Below, piece by piece: positions 10,806 to 23,906 of a stretch of DNA of 64,000 nucleotides (position 1 is the stretch's first letter; the number at the start of each line of letters is the position of its first letter). A program made the position numbers and the translations under genes. The notes beneath the pieces were generated by a model. It saw only the letters and a list, made by a program, of their open reading frames with translations. It did no database searches and was not told the DNA's origin. The stretch lies in NCBI GenBank assembly GCA_028023455.1, contig JAQFVV010012400.1:12967748-13031747 (forward strand), given 5' to 3'. Origin of the DNA: Epiperipatus broadwayi. Its lineage: Eukaryota; Onychophora; Udeonychophora; Euonychophora; Peripatidae.

Positions 10806-13466
10806 CATATGCATATAATATAAACTAGGCTCTACTCATGGAAAAACATATACTAAATAAGCAAAATCTTTTATCCCTACAAACATTATAATGCAATCAG
10901 ATTTCTTTCCATTCTCAAAGCTTTTCTAAATATCGAATCTTATAAATATATGCTGGCAGATAAATACATAAAGATCACATACTAATCCGTTCAACTCAGT
11001 AGAATATGACAGCGTCCGAAATTTATACATAAAATATTCACAAACTGAACTTTATCAAACAAATGTCATAATTGTGCAAAACAGACACACACCCGTGAAT
11101 AAAAGTATATATAAAATTAACTCTAAATTACACATTATGCAGGCAACATGGCAATTAAATATTGCATTAAGGTATAACTTTTAATTCAGAATAGACTTTA
11201 GGTTACTTTTAAAATTTAATAGTTATAATTGTTACGAACGAACTTTCTTTCATATCTTGCAAACTATTTCTATTTTACGTTCGTTGATTTAAAAAAAAGA
11301 ATAAAATTCTCACTTTGAGATAATAAAGTATACAAAATAAATATAAACCTCTCTAATAATATATTTTAAAAAATATTTTTCTTTTACCTTCGTAAAAGAA
11401 CAATAAGACCTATTTGTGCACAATCAATTTTTACCAGCGTATTCCTCATTTGGATATGCTTCGGAGACGATCTTGAAGGTCAAAATAACCCAAATTATAA
11501 ATAAAACATAATAATAAGTGAGCCTATCTATCAATAATATACATTAATAATGACAAGCAATAAAAAAAATAAAGAAACAAAAGTTATTTGTTTTGTAACT
11601 TAAAATAAAAGTTCACTTGCAAAGCTCTGCTCCAGGTTTATGAAACAATATGGGACACATTCCAAACTGAATTTAAATTAAAATAAGCTTCTGCAGGATA
11701 ACTTAAAAAATATAATCATAACTTAAATATGACCCAGCACCTCCAGTGTTCATAGCATATCTATTTGAGATACCAAATCACACATAAGCAATTAATTTCT
11801 CCTTTATTATACTGAAAATATAAGACATTCTCCATTGTAGTTCTAGATTAAATACGCAATTATTTTTAATAGTTTTCTTGAATAGCATTTGACCTTTATA
11901 ATTTATTATATGCCTGGTTTATTCTTAAATATTGTCAATTAAGATACCATGATTCGTTAGTAATTCCACAATTAATAATACTTTGTTTTATTTTCCATCT
12001 TTATCGAAGAGAACAAAAATTACCCGCATTTCTATCCTTCCATTCAATTTAAGCAAATACTTAATTTGAAGTAACTCACATTTTATTTCCTTCATTTTAA
12101 AATACGTATTATTTCCAGAAATACCAGATAAATAAATACTGTTATCTCTTTATGATGAATTTAAGCATGGCATGATTTATCAAAATATGCGTATCCTTAA
12201 TTTAACACGGAAAATAGTGAAGAATTAAAATATATTCTGCAAAATAGTTCTGCATGCGTATTCCAGATATATTAAAAGACACACGTTGGTTAGTGATACA
12301 ACAATAATATTCATGCAATTTATTCTTATTTAAAATGACAATTAAATGAAGTATTGGAGACTGGACGTTATCAACATACATTTTTAAAAGAGCAATAGTT
12401 ATGAAGTGGTTAATTCAAAAAGTTTAAATCAAGGAGAGCAAAGTAAACTATGTACCTTTTTAAAATTTAGAATTGCATCTTAGTTAACTTTTCCCATAAT
12501 AAGTTTCTTAAGATCCTTTCGAAGTTTTATTCCACAGTCTTTTTTAAAATCAATTTGACTTCAGCAACTGGTTTTAATTTCACAATAATGAGCCACTGTT
12601 TACTGGCTACAATTACATTACATAATAAGCAAATTGTTATTGGAGATCTTTGTTAAGTAGCTCTCTTTAGCAAAGGTCATTTCCCTTCACAAGGTTACTC
12701 CCACGCTTCTTTTCTAACTAAGCTAATTACATATTCAAAAAAAAATCTTTTCTAAAAAAAAAAAATCACTCTGATCTTTACAATTAAATGAAAATAAAAA
12801 TAATAATAAAATAAATAGCTTTTACAAACTTGAAAGGAAAATGAATATTAATTAACTATTAAAAAAAAGATTAATAATTTATTTAATTTGTAAAATAATC
12901 CATTGATTCAACTATCTATTAATCATTGGAAAGAAATATATATTTGTTAAATTATTTAAGATAATTACTGTAATTTAAATGTTTTTAATTGTGAATGTAC
13001 TATTGTTTGCTGTTATTAAAAGATGAAAATGAAATGAAAATGATGCAGAGTCATACATACATGCACATGCACTACAACCTAAATATTAAACTATCTTAAC
13101 TAAATATAATTGAAACTGCTATTAACTGTTGATAAAAAGGATAAGTATTAATGAATAAAGGATTTTGAAACTATTCAACCAATATTATATTAACATAGGA
13201 TAACTTTGCATTTTCCTTCCCAAATATACCAATTCCTATAATAACAACCCCTCTCTCTGACATTAAATACCTCATTAACCACAGTAATAATAATGAATAC
13301 TTATAAAGTGGTCAATAAACTGCATAAGCAATCCATATCTAAGCTTTAAACAATCTCCAGCAAAAAAAATTTTAAAATTCTAAGGCTAATTCTTTTTTTT
13401 TTTAATATAACTATTTAATGCAGATACAAAGCATCTCAATTCCTTGTGCCCATTCAGATGGTCACA

Positions 13467-13510
<44 letters not shown>
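13467..13510. repeat. (AT)n microsatellite at the element's outer edge
   Basis: An alternating AT run lies immediately outside the right LTR. The solo LTR is likewise flanked by ATATAT on both sides, so AT-rich simple repeats may be the preferred target. Confidence 0.85.
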
Positions 13511-13511
<1 letters not shown>

Positions 13512-16330
13512 TAGTGACCAAATTGTAATGGCACAATATATATATATCCACATTACACATATACACAGTTCTCTGTCCAAACCTTAAGATTACACTATAA
13601 ATTATAGAGTATAAGCTGGCACTTTGTTGAATAGACTTGTTTTTTTTATATGATCAGACAAACAAAAAAAGCTGTTAAACCACTAAACATCACATGATCA
13701 CCATTTTTTTATGCTTGCACATAACTGTTATTAAAACAAGCAAAACTCTCAGCCTTCTGGTATCCATTAATTACTCTGGCTGGCACTAATTGGCACTACT
13801 GTATGGAGAGTTTTGCCTGTTTTAAGAAAAGCTGCTGGAAGAAATAAATGAAGTAAACAAAATAGAGTAAATCATTAATAAGATTCACTAGATCTATTCC
13901 TTTGGAGATCATCATGTGATATATTTATACTGCATTTTAATAAAACTTATCTGGCAAGAAGAAAATTAGAATGTTGAAGAAGTGGCTGAAATCACAATTG
14001 CCTCTAGCTTCTGTCTATTCACTGCACATGGGAACAATAATACTGTAAGTTATATCAGACCTTGACAGTTTTGTGTTATGTTGGGAGAAAAACAACTGAA
14101 GGAATAGGTCATCATCAAAAACACCCTTAAGTCCAGATTAATTGCAGATGTTTTCCCCAAACAGTCAAGAGAATCGTGTAGACTTAGATATGTATTGGTT
14201 TATATATCGATATGTTATTTAATATTACCAAGAATTATAAGAAAATTTTTTCTATGTGGTGTGTGTGTGCATATTTATAAGCTGATATATTTTTGTTTAT
14301 GATAATTTATAGAGACAGGGGAAGGGATGTTCTCATATCATCATGTATTACATGCTGTATAAAGGTGTCATATAATGTCCCCATGTTCATATTTATAAAG
14401 GGCTTTATTCAGGGCAAGTTTAGACAGCCATTGTGAAAACTTAAAAAAAAACAAAGAGACTTAGTGTTAGCAACTAATGAAGATGGTTATTGCACTAGTG
14501 TTGTGTCTATTTTGCTTTACTTAATCTTCTATTAAGAGATAAAGGTTTTAAGTTGGTATAGATGGATAGGATAGTTCTTGTTACAGGCTACTCCACCAGT
14601 AATTGGCTTGTAATCTGGTAATGCCTTTTAGTATTCTTATCAACAATCTTCAGTTGGGGTTCAAAAACACTGTTCTGTTAAAATATGTATATCTATGCAA
14701 TTACATATAAAATGAATATTCTTTAAAACATCTAAACTCTGGGCATTTTTAATTTATTTTGGGACTAGTACCATTAACCAAGATCTATTTTAACACCATC
14801 TCATGATTTCTTTGAGGAATGATTAAAAACCCAGGTTTGAACCTGCATTTATTAGTTGATAATAATCTCATCAGCATCAAGCAATAGCTTACAGTCACAT
14901 TAAACTTAGTTGTAATATTGTACAATTATTGAATATGTAAGAATAAGAATTAAAACATAGGCTAAAGTTTCAAGCTTGACAATACTTTATTTCAAGTTGT
15001 ATAAGCAAATAAATCTCTACTTTCTCCTCATTACATAATAAAACTCTACCAAAATGTCTATATCTGGTTGAGCCTGCAGGCGCCATATTGAATTTTTAAA
15101 AAAACTGATCTGAGACGCAATATTCACAATAACTTCAGTTTTAATAATGTTAGAGCAAAAAACTTTACATTAATAGAAACTATAAAAACTAAAGAAAACA
15201 ATAAGGCCAAGACAAATAATGATTATCATTTCAAAAATAAGGAAAAAAGAAATTTCAACATCCAACATAATTACTACTTTATTGTTTGTTCATAATTTTT
15301 AATTTATCATTAAGTAAGTTTAAATTAAATCTTCAATGGTGATTTCTTTGTATTCCTCACAAAATTATTTTTCAAACCATATATAACACTTCTTACCTGA
15401 GATAATCCATAGCTTCAGAAACTCCAAAAGTATTTGCATAAGAATTCTTCATTTTTATCTTGTACCCCAAAAGTTGACAAATCTCAAAGGTATCTATAAG
15501 AAAAAGATTCATCCTTATAAAAGATACAAAACAAATTATTTCCAGAGGTGGATATGCATTTGTCATCATAGCAATTAGCTTCTTTGTCTATCTAAAACTA
15601 GAAATTGTAGGCTACTGTCTATATCACTGATAAAATGAGTTTCATCTCTTCATTTTATATTTTTTGTGTACATTAGTCATGTTTATATTTTTTATACACA
15701 CAAGTCTCATGATGATATAATTTATTTGCATATAGCTCATTTGCTAGCTATAGATTTGAAAATAATGTGATGCAAGATGTGGCAAAACTACTGACTCCAC
15801 AGCATGAGTATAAAGGCATAGGCAAAAATCAGAATTTGATTATTTGCCTGCATACAATTCCATGTGGTATATACATAACCATTGTGGCTACCACTATATA
15901 CATATCATTTGAAATCTTTCTTTATTGGTTTTAAGTGCTTATATTTTCACATAGTACTATGCCCAGTAAATTTTGTAGTTGCTTTATCAACTGCAACATT
16001 TGTGTACATTAGATTATTAGTTTTGAAAATTTACATTGCATTGCTCTATATATGTAAATCATTACTTGTTATACAATCACAATGCAAGAACAAACACACT
16101 AGTATAAATATAAACATATATCTTTTAAGAATCATTATGTGTATACTCAAAATTACACTACAAAAACAACTTTGGTTATATTTGAATTTATATTATAATG
16201 GGAGGGTGTGGGGTGGTAACAAAAATGTTTGAAGTGGGTGATGGAAAATCATTATCACTCCCAGTCTATTTCTAAAATAATGTTAGTAATGTTTAACATC
16301 CAAAAATTTATAAGCAATTTTCTATATTCA
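13511..16330. other. AT-rich stretch without recognisable genes
   Basis: The only structure I see is an inverted repeat at 13733-13750 and 13806-13823 (AAAACAAGCAAAACTCTC and its complement with one mismatch, 55-nt spacer), perhaps a small hairpin or MITE remnant. The 116-aa open frame at 15882-16232 has no domain and biased AT-rich composition, so I do not call it a gene. Confidence 0.5.
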
Positions 16331-16379
16331 AAAGAGCATGAGATTAGAGAATCTCTGAGATCATTGAGAGATCAGCACA

Positions 16380-16970
16380 GCTAAATCAGAAGAGCAACTA
16401 CAAGCATAATTAATAATCAACCATATATCAAACAGCATTATAAAGTAAAATAAGTAATACTAATACTCAAAATACCATTCATCATCATGAATGATCCACA
16501 ATAGAATATAATAAAATCAATACAATATATCGACAGTCAATCTTGTTACTAGATTAGAAATGAGTCTTCTGTAGATCAGGCTAACTATTGAGCCTTTGCC
16601 ACCTTGGGCAAATAGCAAATATTTAAACATAACTTAGATGAACCACTTAAGTTGCTCATCCATCAGAATACATAAAAATCAGAAATCAAAACAATAATGC
16701 TGGGAAATAAAAACATGCTGATCATCATCAATGCTCTGGCCACTTGTACTGCCAATTATAAGCTTAACTCCTAATAAGTCTAAACTAAAATAAAAGATAA
16801 TGCATGGACTTTAAAGAATATAATCTTATGTGCCAACCAGAATGATGATGATTGATCATCATTGGATGCCCAAAAGCACTAAATACACATCCCCATTCAT
16901 ATATTCATGCCATGCATGAGTCTAGCTCAGAGAACCCAAGCTCTATTACTGTATGTGACAAAAAGATGAT
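16380..16970. repeat. Possible diverged relative of the giant element's leader and LTR edge
   Basis: The segment has the same style as 8150-9000: scattered 'cagaa' plus 'atcatcatca/gatgatgatt' tracts. Near 16900 it reads 'catatattcatgccatgcatgagtctagctcag', which resembles 'catatacattacatgagtgaaatgcc' at the inner LTR edge near 8930. Similarity fades to the right. This could be a fragment of a related family, or chance in a low-complexity region. Confidence 0.3.
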
Positions 16971-17670
16971 GATTGAATACAATTTTTAACAATCAAATAC
17001 AAATTTATTAACAATAAATAAAAAAAAATTGAAATTAAGGTCTATGTGGCTATACATATAAATTAAGTTGTATACAATAAAAAAATTATCACATTGGTGA
17101 TTTACATAATTACTATTCAAAATTCAAATTGTTACATTGATTTACATATATATGCATGCAGAAGCACCATTTATAATATACAATTAATATATTCTAATTG
17201 ATATTCAATAAAAAAAAAGATTAAAATTTTACATATATGTCCTATTTTAATTTGCTACAATAATATTATATTTTTCTAATTAATTGCATTTGGAAAACAT
17301 ACTTAAATTTCATACATATACGTGTAAAACAGATATAATTTACAATTAGTTTGCAGTTTATAAGTTCTCTTTTTTCTTTTCAAACTAAATAAAGTCAATT
17401 TTTGTTTGATAGGTACTTGTTGATTAATTAATTATCAAGGTCTCTAAATGTCTTTTTTTTCTTTAATAAATGAAAAATAAAGTCGTTTTATATATCTGTC
17501 ACTTCAGACCAAAGAAATCATTTAAAATTTTGTTATTATATATAACGCTGTTAGATTTCAACTCAAGCAAAAGTTACCTTGTTTTAACTTTAGGTTATTA
17601 ATTTATAAATTTTAAAAGTGGTTTTAAGGAATATTAAAACAAAATAACTCACTATATATACATGTGATGT
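16971..17670. other. AT-rich stretch, nothing recognised
   Basis: Very AT-rich sequence with poly-A/T runs; no coding, repeat or RNA signal that I can support. Confidence 0.5.
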
Positions 17671-17679
17671 GTTTATTTG

Positions 17680-18010
17680 TGGTTCCCTGCATTTATAGAT
17701 AAACAGCAGCATACGTACATCAATTTCTTCAAGTTTTCTTTTGGTAAGCTTGATTTTTGGTCCACCAAAAAATATAATTCCGGGCTTGTTGTCATCATCA
17801 GGGAAAATTTAATCCATGTAAAATGTTGGTCTGTAGTTGGTCTCTTTCTGTCTAGGATTATTCCAGGCAAGAAGCTGTCTTTGTTTAATAGATTTCAGGC
17901 AAGCAATGGTCCTCTCCACATTTAAGGCTATGAATTTCAGCACAAAGAAGTGGGTCATTTACTCTATGTGAATTCAAACTCCTGCAAAGGAAAACAGTAG
18001 CAGTTCCTCA
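17680..18010 (-). pseudogene. Possible decayed coding sequence, unknown family
   Basis: This segment is less AT-rich than its surroundings. On the minus strand, three frames each give protein-like but interrupted stretches, for example PDDDNKPGIIFFGG followed by KIKLTKRKLEEID, the latter ending exactly at a GTACGT that could be a splice donor (near 17720). Another frame reads NDPLLCAEIHSLKCGEDHC. I do not recognise the family. It may be a decayed transposon gene or an old processed copy. The evidence is composition and plausibility only. Confidence 0.25.
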
Positions 18011-21000
18011 ATCTACTGTCCTGCTTTCAGCTACATCAGTTCATGGTAGATATTCTGCCAACTCTATGCTACAGCTAAAACCAACTGCTGCAAACTTGAA
18101 TAAGCTGCAACAAAATATTATAACCAACCCTGCAGCTGACTCATTCTTACAAAAAACTACTATTCAGACTGCAGCTAATATTTTTATCAGCTCTTTTATA
18201 AAATCATTTGAGGTAATAACAACACCTTTATTGAAAACAGAGTTTTATTTTTATCACTCTAATCCTTTGGAATCTATATACATGTTTTTACTTAGGGGAT
18301 TTCTAATAGATAGAAATTTTGTTTAATTAATTAAAAAAATTCAAAAATAAATATGGTATTTTTACATTTCAAAATTAGAATTACAATATTTATCAGATCT
18401 TTTTAAAATATTTAATTTTACAATAAAATATTATTTTAAACCCAGAGTTATTTAATCCTTTACTTATTATTATTTTATTTTAGGAAATATAGAAAAATAT
18501 TTACAAAAAATTCTACTTTTCCTTTATTTTACATATATATATGCACATACACTATATTAGTGTGTGTTATGTAACCCAACTGGTTACAATATATTGTATA
18601 ATAAAAAGCATAAATGATTTAATATTTTATAATTTATATAGAACACACATACCAATATAAACACAAACAGATTAATATACCATTTATCAAATAATTTTAA
18701 AAATTTAAAATATTAAAAATTAAAATTAATAACTTATGATATTCCACGATTATGTTTATCACATTGAAGGCCTTCATATCTGAATTATCAATGTATTTTT
18801 AATCCATTATATTAGGGTTATAAGGCTGATAAAGATTTTCTGCCTTTTATTGCCTCGTGTAAACTATTAAATTGACCAACAAATAAAAATAAATTAATCT
18901 ACTTTTAAAAATAATTGTAAAAAATTCAAATTTTATCCGATAATGTAAAATAGGTCAATTTTTAGGTGTGCTTCATCTAAAGCAAACAAATAAATATTAT
19001 TCCCTTCTTTTTAAAACAACCATTGCCATTATTAAACTACAACATCATTTATAGTTAATTAGATATGCAACATTTGAACTCATTGTTTTGTTACATTTAA
19101 AAAAAAAAGAAATTCCTTGGAACTTATTTTAAACTATTTATTGAAAAGCAAAATGATAAAAGTAATTTTTCAGCTAATTAGATATGCAACATTTGAAACT
19201 TGATTCTTTTATTTCATATTGAAAGAAGGAAATGAAATGATTGTTAAAAAATGACACACTTTTTGTAATAAATGATTTTATACATCCTATTGAAAATTAA
19301 AGAAAAAAAGGTAATATATTATTATTTCATTCCACAGTTTCTTTAAAAAATTATAAATAATTAACTTAAAGTTATATGTGGCTGCAGACATACACGCTCA
19401 AATCCCATCATACAACCACTGTTATTAATAGCTAATTTATTTAAAAAATCAAGAAAAATAATTATAAATTTGATCAATTAGCTTTTTAGATGGTTTTATT
19501 GATTGAGAATTCCCATATGGTTTGAGTTCCAAAAGTAAAAGAATTGGGTGTGATTTGTGACTTTATATTACAGGGCATATCAGCACTGCACTGAATAATG
19601 CAGGGCACCTAACTATTAAATATTTGTTATAAAGTGTTAATATGTTAATAGATTTGTTTACATAGGCAACTTTTATTTTTTTTTAAATATGTAAATCACC
19701 AGTTTGAAAAGGATGCTGTCAGTTGTGCTTTTTATATATGTATATTATTGAATAATTTTCATTTATTTTGCATCATGTATAAGAATTTTACATTTTTTAA
19801 AAAAATCAAGCAGTCCTTACTGTATTTATATTACTCTCCATAAATAAATTTGAAGTTTATTTAGTCCAGAATTTATTTTACATCATAGTCATCATAGAAA
19901 GATACACTATTATTGTACCATGAGTTAAATTTTTTCTTCAAAGTTAACAATTTAAAAAAAATTTCTTTTAGATAGTGCAAAATAAATTAACATTATTTAA
20001 CATTACTTACTTATGTAGTGTTTATTTGTGTGTGATTATAATATAAGAAGTTATTTTAGAAATGTATTTTTAAGCATATGGTAAAAGACTATTAAAAACT
20101 ATATATATAAAGTTGTATTTAATTTATATGAAACTGATAGTAAAAAATATATTACTTTGAGAAACATGAAAGCATATACACATATGTTCAACCAAATAAA
20201 AATTTGATTTCATAATGTATAATCGTTTGTGTTATTTTGATGATATTTATGTTAAAAAAGTCCAAATATCACAAAGTGATTGAATTAACATAATATTTAT
20301 TATATTAAGAAGCTAAAATGTAATGTTAGAACTTAGAATTGTTCTTTAAGAAAATCTTCTTGAAATAAGATATTAGATATTGTACGACAATTAATTTTAA
20401 AATTTAAATTATGACAAAAGTCCCATTGTACTGGTTTCATGGAAATGTCTTTTGTCAACTATATTGCATATTTACAGCTTTCAAAAGTTTAAATAAAGTT
20501 TTTAAAAAATCTATTTTATATAAAATAAAATGCTAGTTAATTCTGATGGATTGGTAACATAAGAAATTGATAATTGACAAACGATTTAATAAATAAATAA
20601 GCTATGCTTATAGTTTGATTATAATTTGAAAAATCTATAAAGAAAGATGAAATAAACTATGACATGCTTTTATATGTTCTTATTATTATTTCTTAAACGA
20701 CTGTACAAGAATATTGATTCATGCATACACAACATCTCAAATTTATTATTTAAAATGACAATAAATGAAAGATCAATATTGTGAATTTCTGAATATACCA
20801 AATCAATTTTTTATAAGATATAGACAATGAAGTAAATAAAATACGAATAACCTCAGATACAAATCTATTGATTTTTTGTCATTACAAGGAGAAATATATT
20901 GAGGAAATATAATAGTTTGACATTTCTATGATCACAATATTCAAAATCTTAATTTCACTTATTTGATACAAGTATATAACATAATTAAAATATTATTTTA

Positions 21001-21261
21001 GATATATTTCATAGCTTCCTGAAAAATACTCAGGAATCTTTAAAATGAGATATTTGCCTAATAGCTGGTTTAGATAACTGAATAAAAAAGGTGAAAGACA
21101 TGCATGTTATGATTCAAATTTTTTAAAAGTAAAAATAGTATTAAATTAATATGAACAATAGAAACTCACAACATTGCTTAGATATGAATTAGGTATATTC
21201 TTTATACAACAGTGCTCAATCACTTGTTTAAAATTATCACATCTTTTTGGTTTATATGTAT
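18011..21261. other. AT-rich stretch without recognisable genes
   Basis: A short direct repeat, 'agttaattagatatgcaaca' near 19054 with a near copy near 19173, is the only pattern noted. Open frames here are short, AT-biased and domain-free. Confidence 0.5.
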
Positions 21262-23218
21262 TGTAATGGGCACACATGCCGTTACATTATTTATTTTAAA
21301 AATTAGACATTAAAAATAAAGTTCGCAAATAAAAATTTGTTTTTTTAAAAATTGAAAATTAAAAGTCATCTAAACTCTAATATATAAAATTGCACAGATG
21401 AAAAATTATTAAAATAAAACTTTATTAAAAAAAAGAAAGTTTTAAAACTAAATTTTCAACAAAAACTTAAAAATATTTAGAGATAAAAATATATCTTTAA
21501 GTTTGTACAATAAATTAATTAATGCTATTGTATAAAATGGAAATGATTATTAATTAGTCCAAGTGAACTAGCCTTTGGCCATTTCAAAATGTATAATTAA
21601 AGGTCAGATAAGAGAGAAAAAACAATGAGAACAGAATGGCCAATGAAAGAAATCCCTCAAGAAATGGACCTCAATGAAAAGACCATCACCATCATCATGA
21701 CGTAATGTCCACTCAATCCAAAATTCTAATATAAAAGAAAAAGTTTGGAAATAAATTTTAGTGAAGAAAGAGCTGGGAGAGAAAAAGAGATGTGAAAGAG
21801 ATGTGCTATATGTGTTGGGGCAGGAGAGTTGAAGGAGAAGGGATTGGAAATACACACTTTCAATTCCTTCAGTTAATTATAAAGAAAGAAAATGACATCA
21901 TCTTCCTATATTGTGTACCCCAGGACACCAAGATACAGCAATAAAATACCAGCCACAATAAAGGACCTCGTGGGAATTAACACCTTACAAGTGCAAGCAA
22001 TCTTTTAAACTGTAAGAACTTTATGAACTCTAATAAGCTTTAATTATAATTCTAAAATGCCAGTATTTGAAAAGAATAAGAAATTTAATTCTAAAACTTG
22101 CTCCCTATTTAATAGAAATAGAATCCTATCTGACCAATGTAAATTATTATTAATAATTTTATGTGGTTTTTTTAAAATCATTTCCATTTATATTTTTTTT
22201 GTTCTTTAAGTTTTATTATGATTTTTGATTTTTTTGTTAAACTAAACTTAATAAATGTTAAATTTAAGCCAGGCATGAATGGCTGCATAGATTTATAAAG
22301 TTATATTAGTTTAATTAAGGGAGGGTAAATCTTAGGTTATTTGTTTCATAGTTAAATTGGGTTAATGGATTGGATATATTGGTGTAATTTGTAAATGTAG
22401 TATGAGGTCTGCTACATGCAGGATCACCTTATATGCCACACTTGGGCAAAATAAGCCTTTCTTATTGACCATCAGAGACATATGGTATTCCCTACTCCTT
22501 GGATCACCCCTTTGCCTATGGAATGGGATCGTAAATTGGAAAATAGGAATGCAATCCCTTCCTATGGAGTTTTTTTTAATTGTTCTCGCCAGACAGATGT
22601 AACATTCCTGTACTGGATGAGAGACAATTTTTTCTCTATAACCATGCTGTTCAGATATACCTTCCTGTAGTATGGTATTTGTGCTGTCATATTCAGCTGC
22701 ATTGAATACATCAATATATCAGATGGATTGATGTTGGTTTAACTGCAAACTTTTGGCCTAAGGTTAAATAAGGGATAGAATATTTTCTTTTCAAATGCAA
22801 TCTATGTAGTCTATTCATACTCGACACTTTAACAGAATATTAAATTTATCTGTGTGAACTTCAAAAATAAAAGTTAAAAATGTAAATTAAATGCTAAAGT
22901 AAAAGTTAGACTAAAATAATAATTCTAAATTACATATATGTTTAATAAATGTTTGTGTGTGTTATTACTGGCAGTGGCTTCTTTTATTTTTATATTGAAA
23001 AAATATTTTAAAAATTTATATTTTATAAACCTCTGCTACTCCATGAGCTAATGGTAAGGGCTGACGGTTTTAATAAATAAAAGTTGGATTTTTAACTCAC
23101 TTATCTGTTTACTCTATAAATTTTCTAGGTTCAAATAGCCTAGTGGCACTCTGTATCACAGATATGGTAAGACTCTAATATCCGACCATTATAATTGGCG
23201 TGCAACATGGGCATTACA
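21262..23218. repeat. Copy A of a ~1.95-kb direct repeat (LTR-like)
   Basis: The copy begins TGTAATGGGCACACATGCCG and ends GGGCATTACA (23209-23218), giving terminal TGTAATG/CATTACA, the TG...CA form of an LTR. It aligns with 23907-25870 over almost its whole length: the shared 'ttagacattaaaaataaag' near the start, the block around 21600-21900, and 'gactctaatatccgacc' near the end. The last ~25 bp are absent from copy B. A conserved minus-strand open frame (21855-21604, 24493-24227) is shared but low-complexity, and I do not regard it as a gene. Confidence 0.7.
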
Positions 23219-23906
23219 CTTTAACCATGAGTACCCTGAGTAATTTTTTTTCAAAATGAAATATTTTTATCTAATTACGTATACTTTAAATTTTATAAAA
23301 GCACTGCCAGAAAGAAATAGCTCATATATTAAACAAGAGAAGGAAAATATATTAATAATTTTAAATTGTAATTTTTTTTTTAAAAAAGAAAAAAGTCAAA
23401 AGGTTGCAATTAATATGTTTTTTTTGTTAATATATATTATGCTTTAATGTGTATAGGCATGCACAGCCACATAAGTTTATGAGTGTAAATGTAGTACCTT
23501 ATAATGAGTACCCTTTGGGAATTTACTTCAGTGTAACTCTATTTAAGCATTTCAATTAATCATAAATAAGTTGGTGGTATATATAATTGTGCTACAAATA
23601 TACACGAATAAACCTATTATCTCTTAAAACATATTTACTTCAATGCAACCTCCTTAAATAAATAATTTGCTTGTCATGCCGTTTGTTTAAAAATGAAATG
23701 TAGAGAAAAAAGAACTCTTGGGGGGAGGAGGCATAAACGTAGATGGTTCATAGGAAAACGATAGACAACATTTTTTTTTGTATAAAGTATCTTTTTGTAA
23801 AGTTACTAACCGAATGTCTTTGTAAATTTTCGTCAATTGTGTACCATAATTACTAACCCTAAGTAAATTTTTTTTTTGTTTATTTTTTTAAGCAAGTTTA
23901 CTGATA
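23219..23906. other. Spacer between the two ~1.95-kb repeats
   Basis: About 690 bp of AT-rich sequence with no reverse transcriptase, gag or primer-binding motif. If the flanking repeats are LTRs, this would be a minimal, non-coding internal region; if not, it is simply DNA between two segmental copies. Confidence 0.4.

Larger units (their letters stand above)
1..13466 (-). mobile_element. Giant-LTR Ty3/gypsy retrotransposon, degenerate, left LTR cut by window edge
   Basis: Bases 1-2146 and 11354-13466 are near-identical direct repeats (a few percent substitutions plus a ~32-bp deletion in the right copy near 12200) flanking an internal region that encodes, on the minus strand, gag, protease, RT, RNase H and integrase. 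The order PR-RT-RH-IN identifies Ty3/gypsy. The right repeat continues leftward to about 8905, because a solo copy at 31075-35842 aligns over that whole length. The LTR is therefore about 4.56 kb and the full element about 16 kb. The reading frames are broken by stops and frameshifts, so this copy cannot be autonomous. The similar LTRs suggest a moderately recent insertion. Multi-kb LTRs are rare in animals; planarian giant Ty3/gypsy elements are the closest precedent known to me, but membership in that family is inference. Confidence 0.88.
8905..13466 (-). repeat. Right (5') LTR of the giant element, about 4.56 kb
   Basis: The inner edge near 8905 is inferred from the point where similarity to the solo LTR begins ('caacaccactcatatacattacatgag' near 8919 against 'caacaccgatcctacacattatatgag' near 31087). 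The outer edge is CATTCAGATGGTCACA at 13463-13466, followed by a run of AT. The left half (8905-11353) matches the solo copy only, because the equivalent part of the left LTR is outside the window. The right half matches 1-2146. The LTR would carry promoter and polyadenylation signals for transcription on the minus strand; I cannot place them securely. Confidence 0.82.

Noticed and set aside
13386-13580. Minus-strand frame with Tyr-Ile repeats
   Set aside because: It is caused by the (AT)n run beside the right LTR.
15882-16232. 116-aa plus-strand open frame
   Set aside because: AT-biased composition, no domain, no codon pattern and no supporting signals.
22402-22670. Open frames inside copy A (and their counterparts in copy B)
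   Set aside because: They are not conserved in frame between the copies; the reading differs after small indels.
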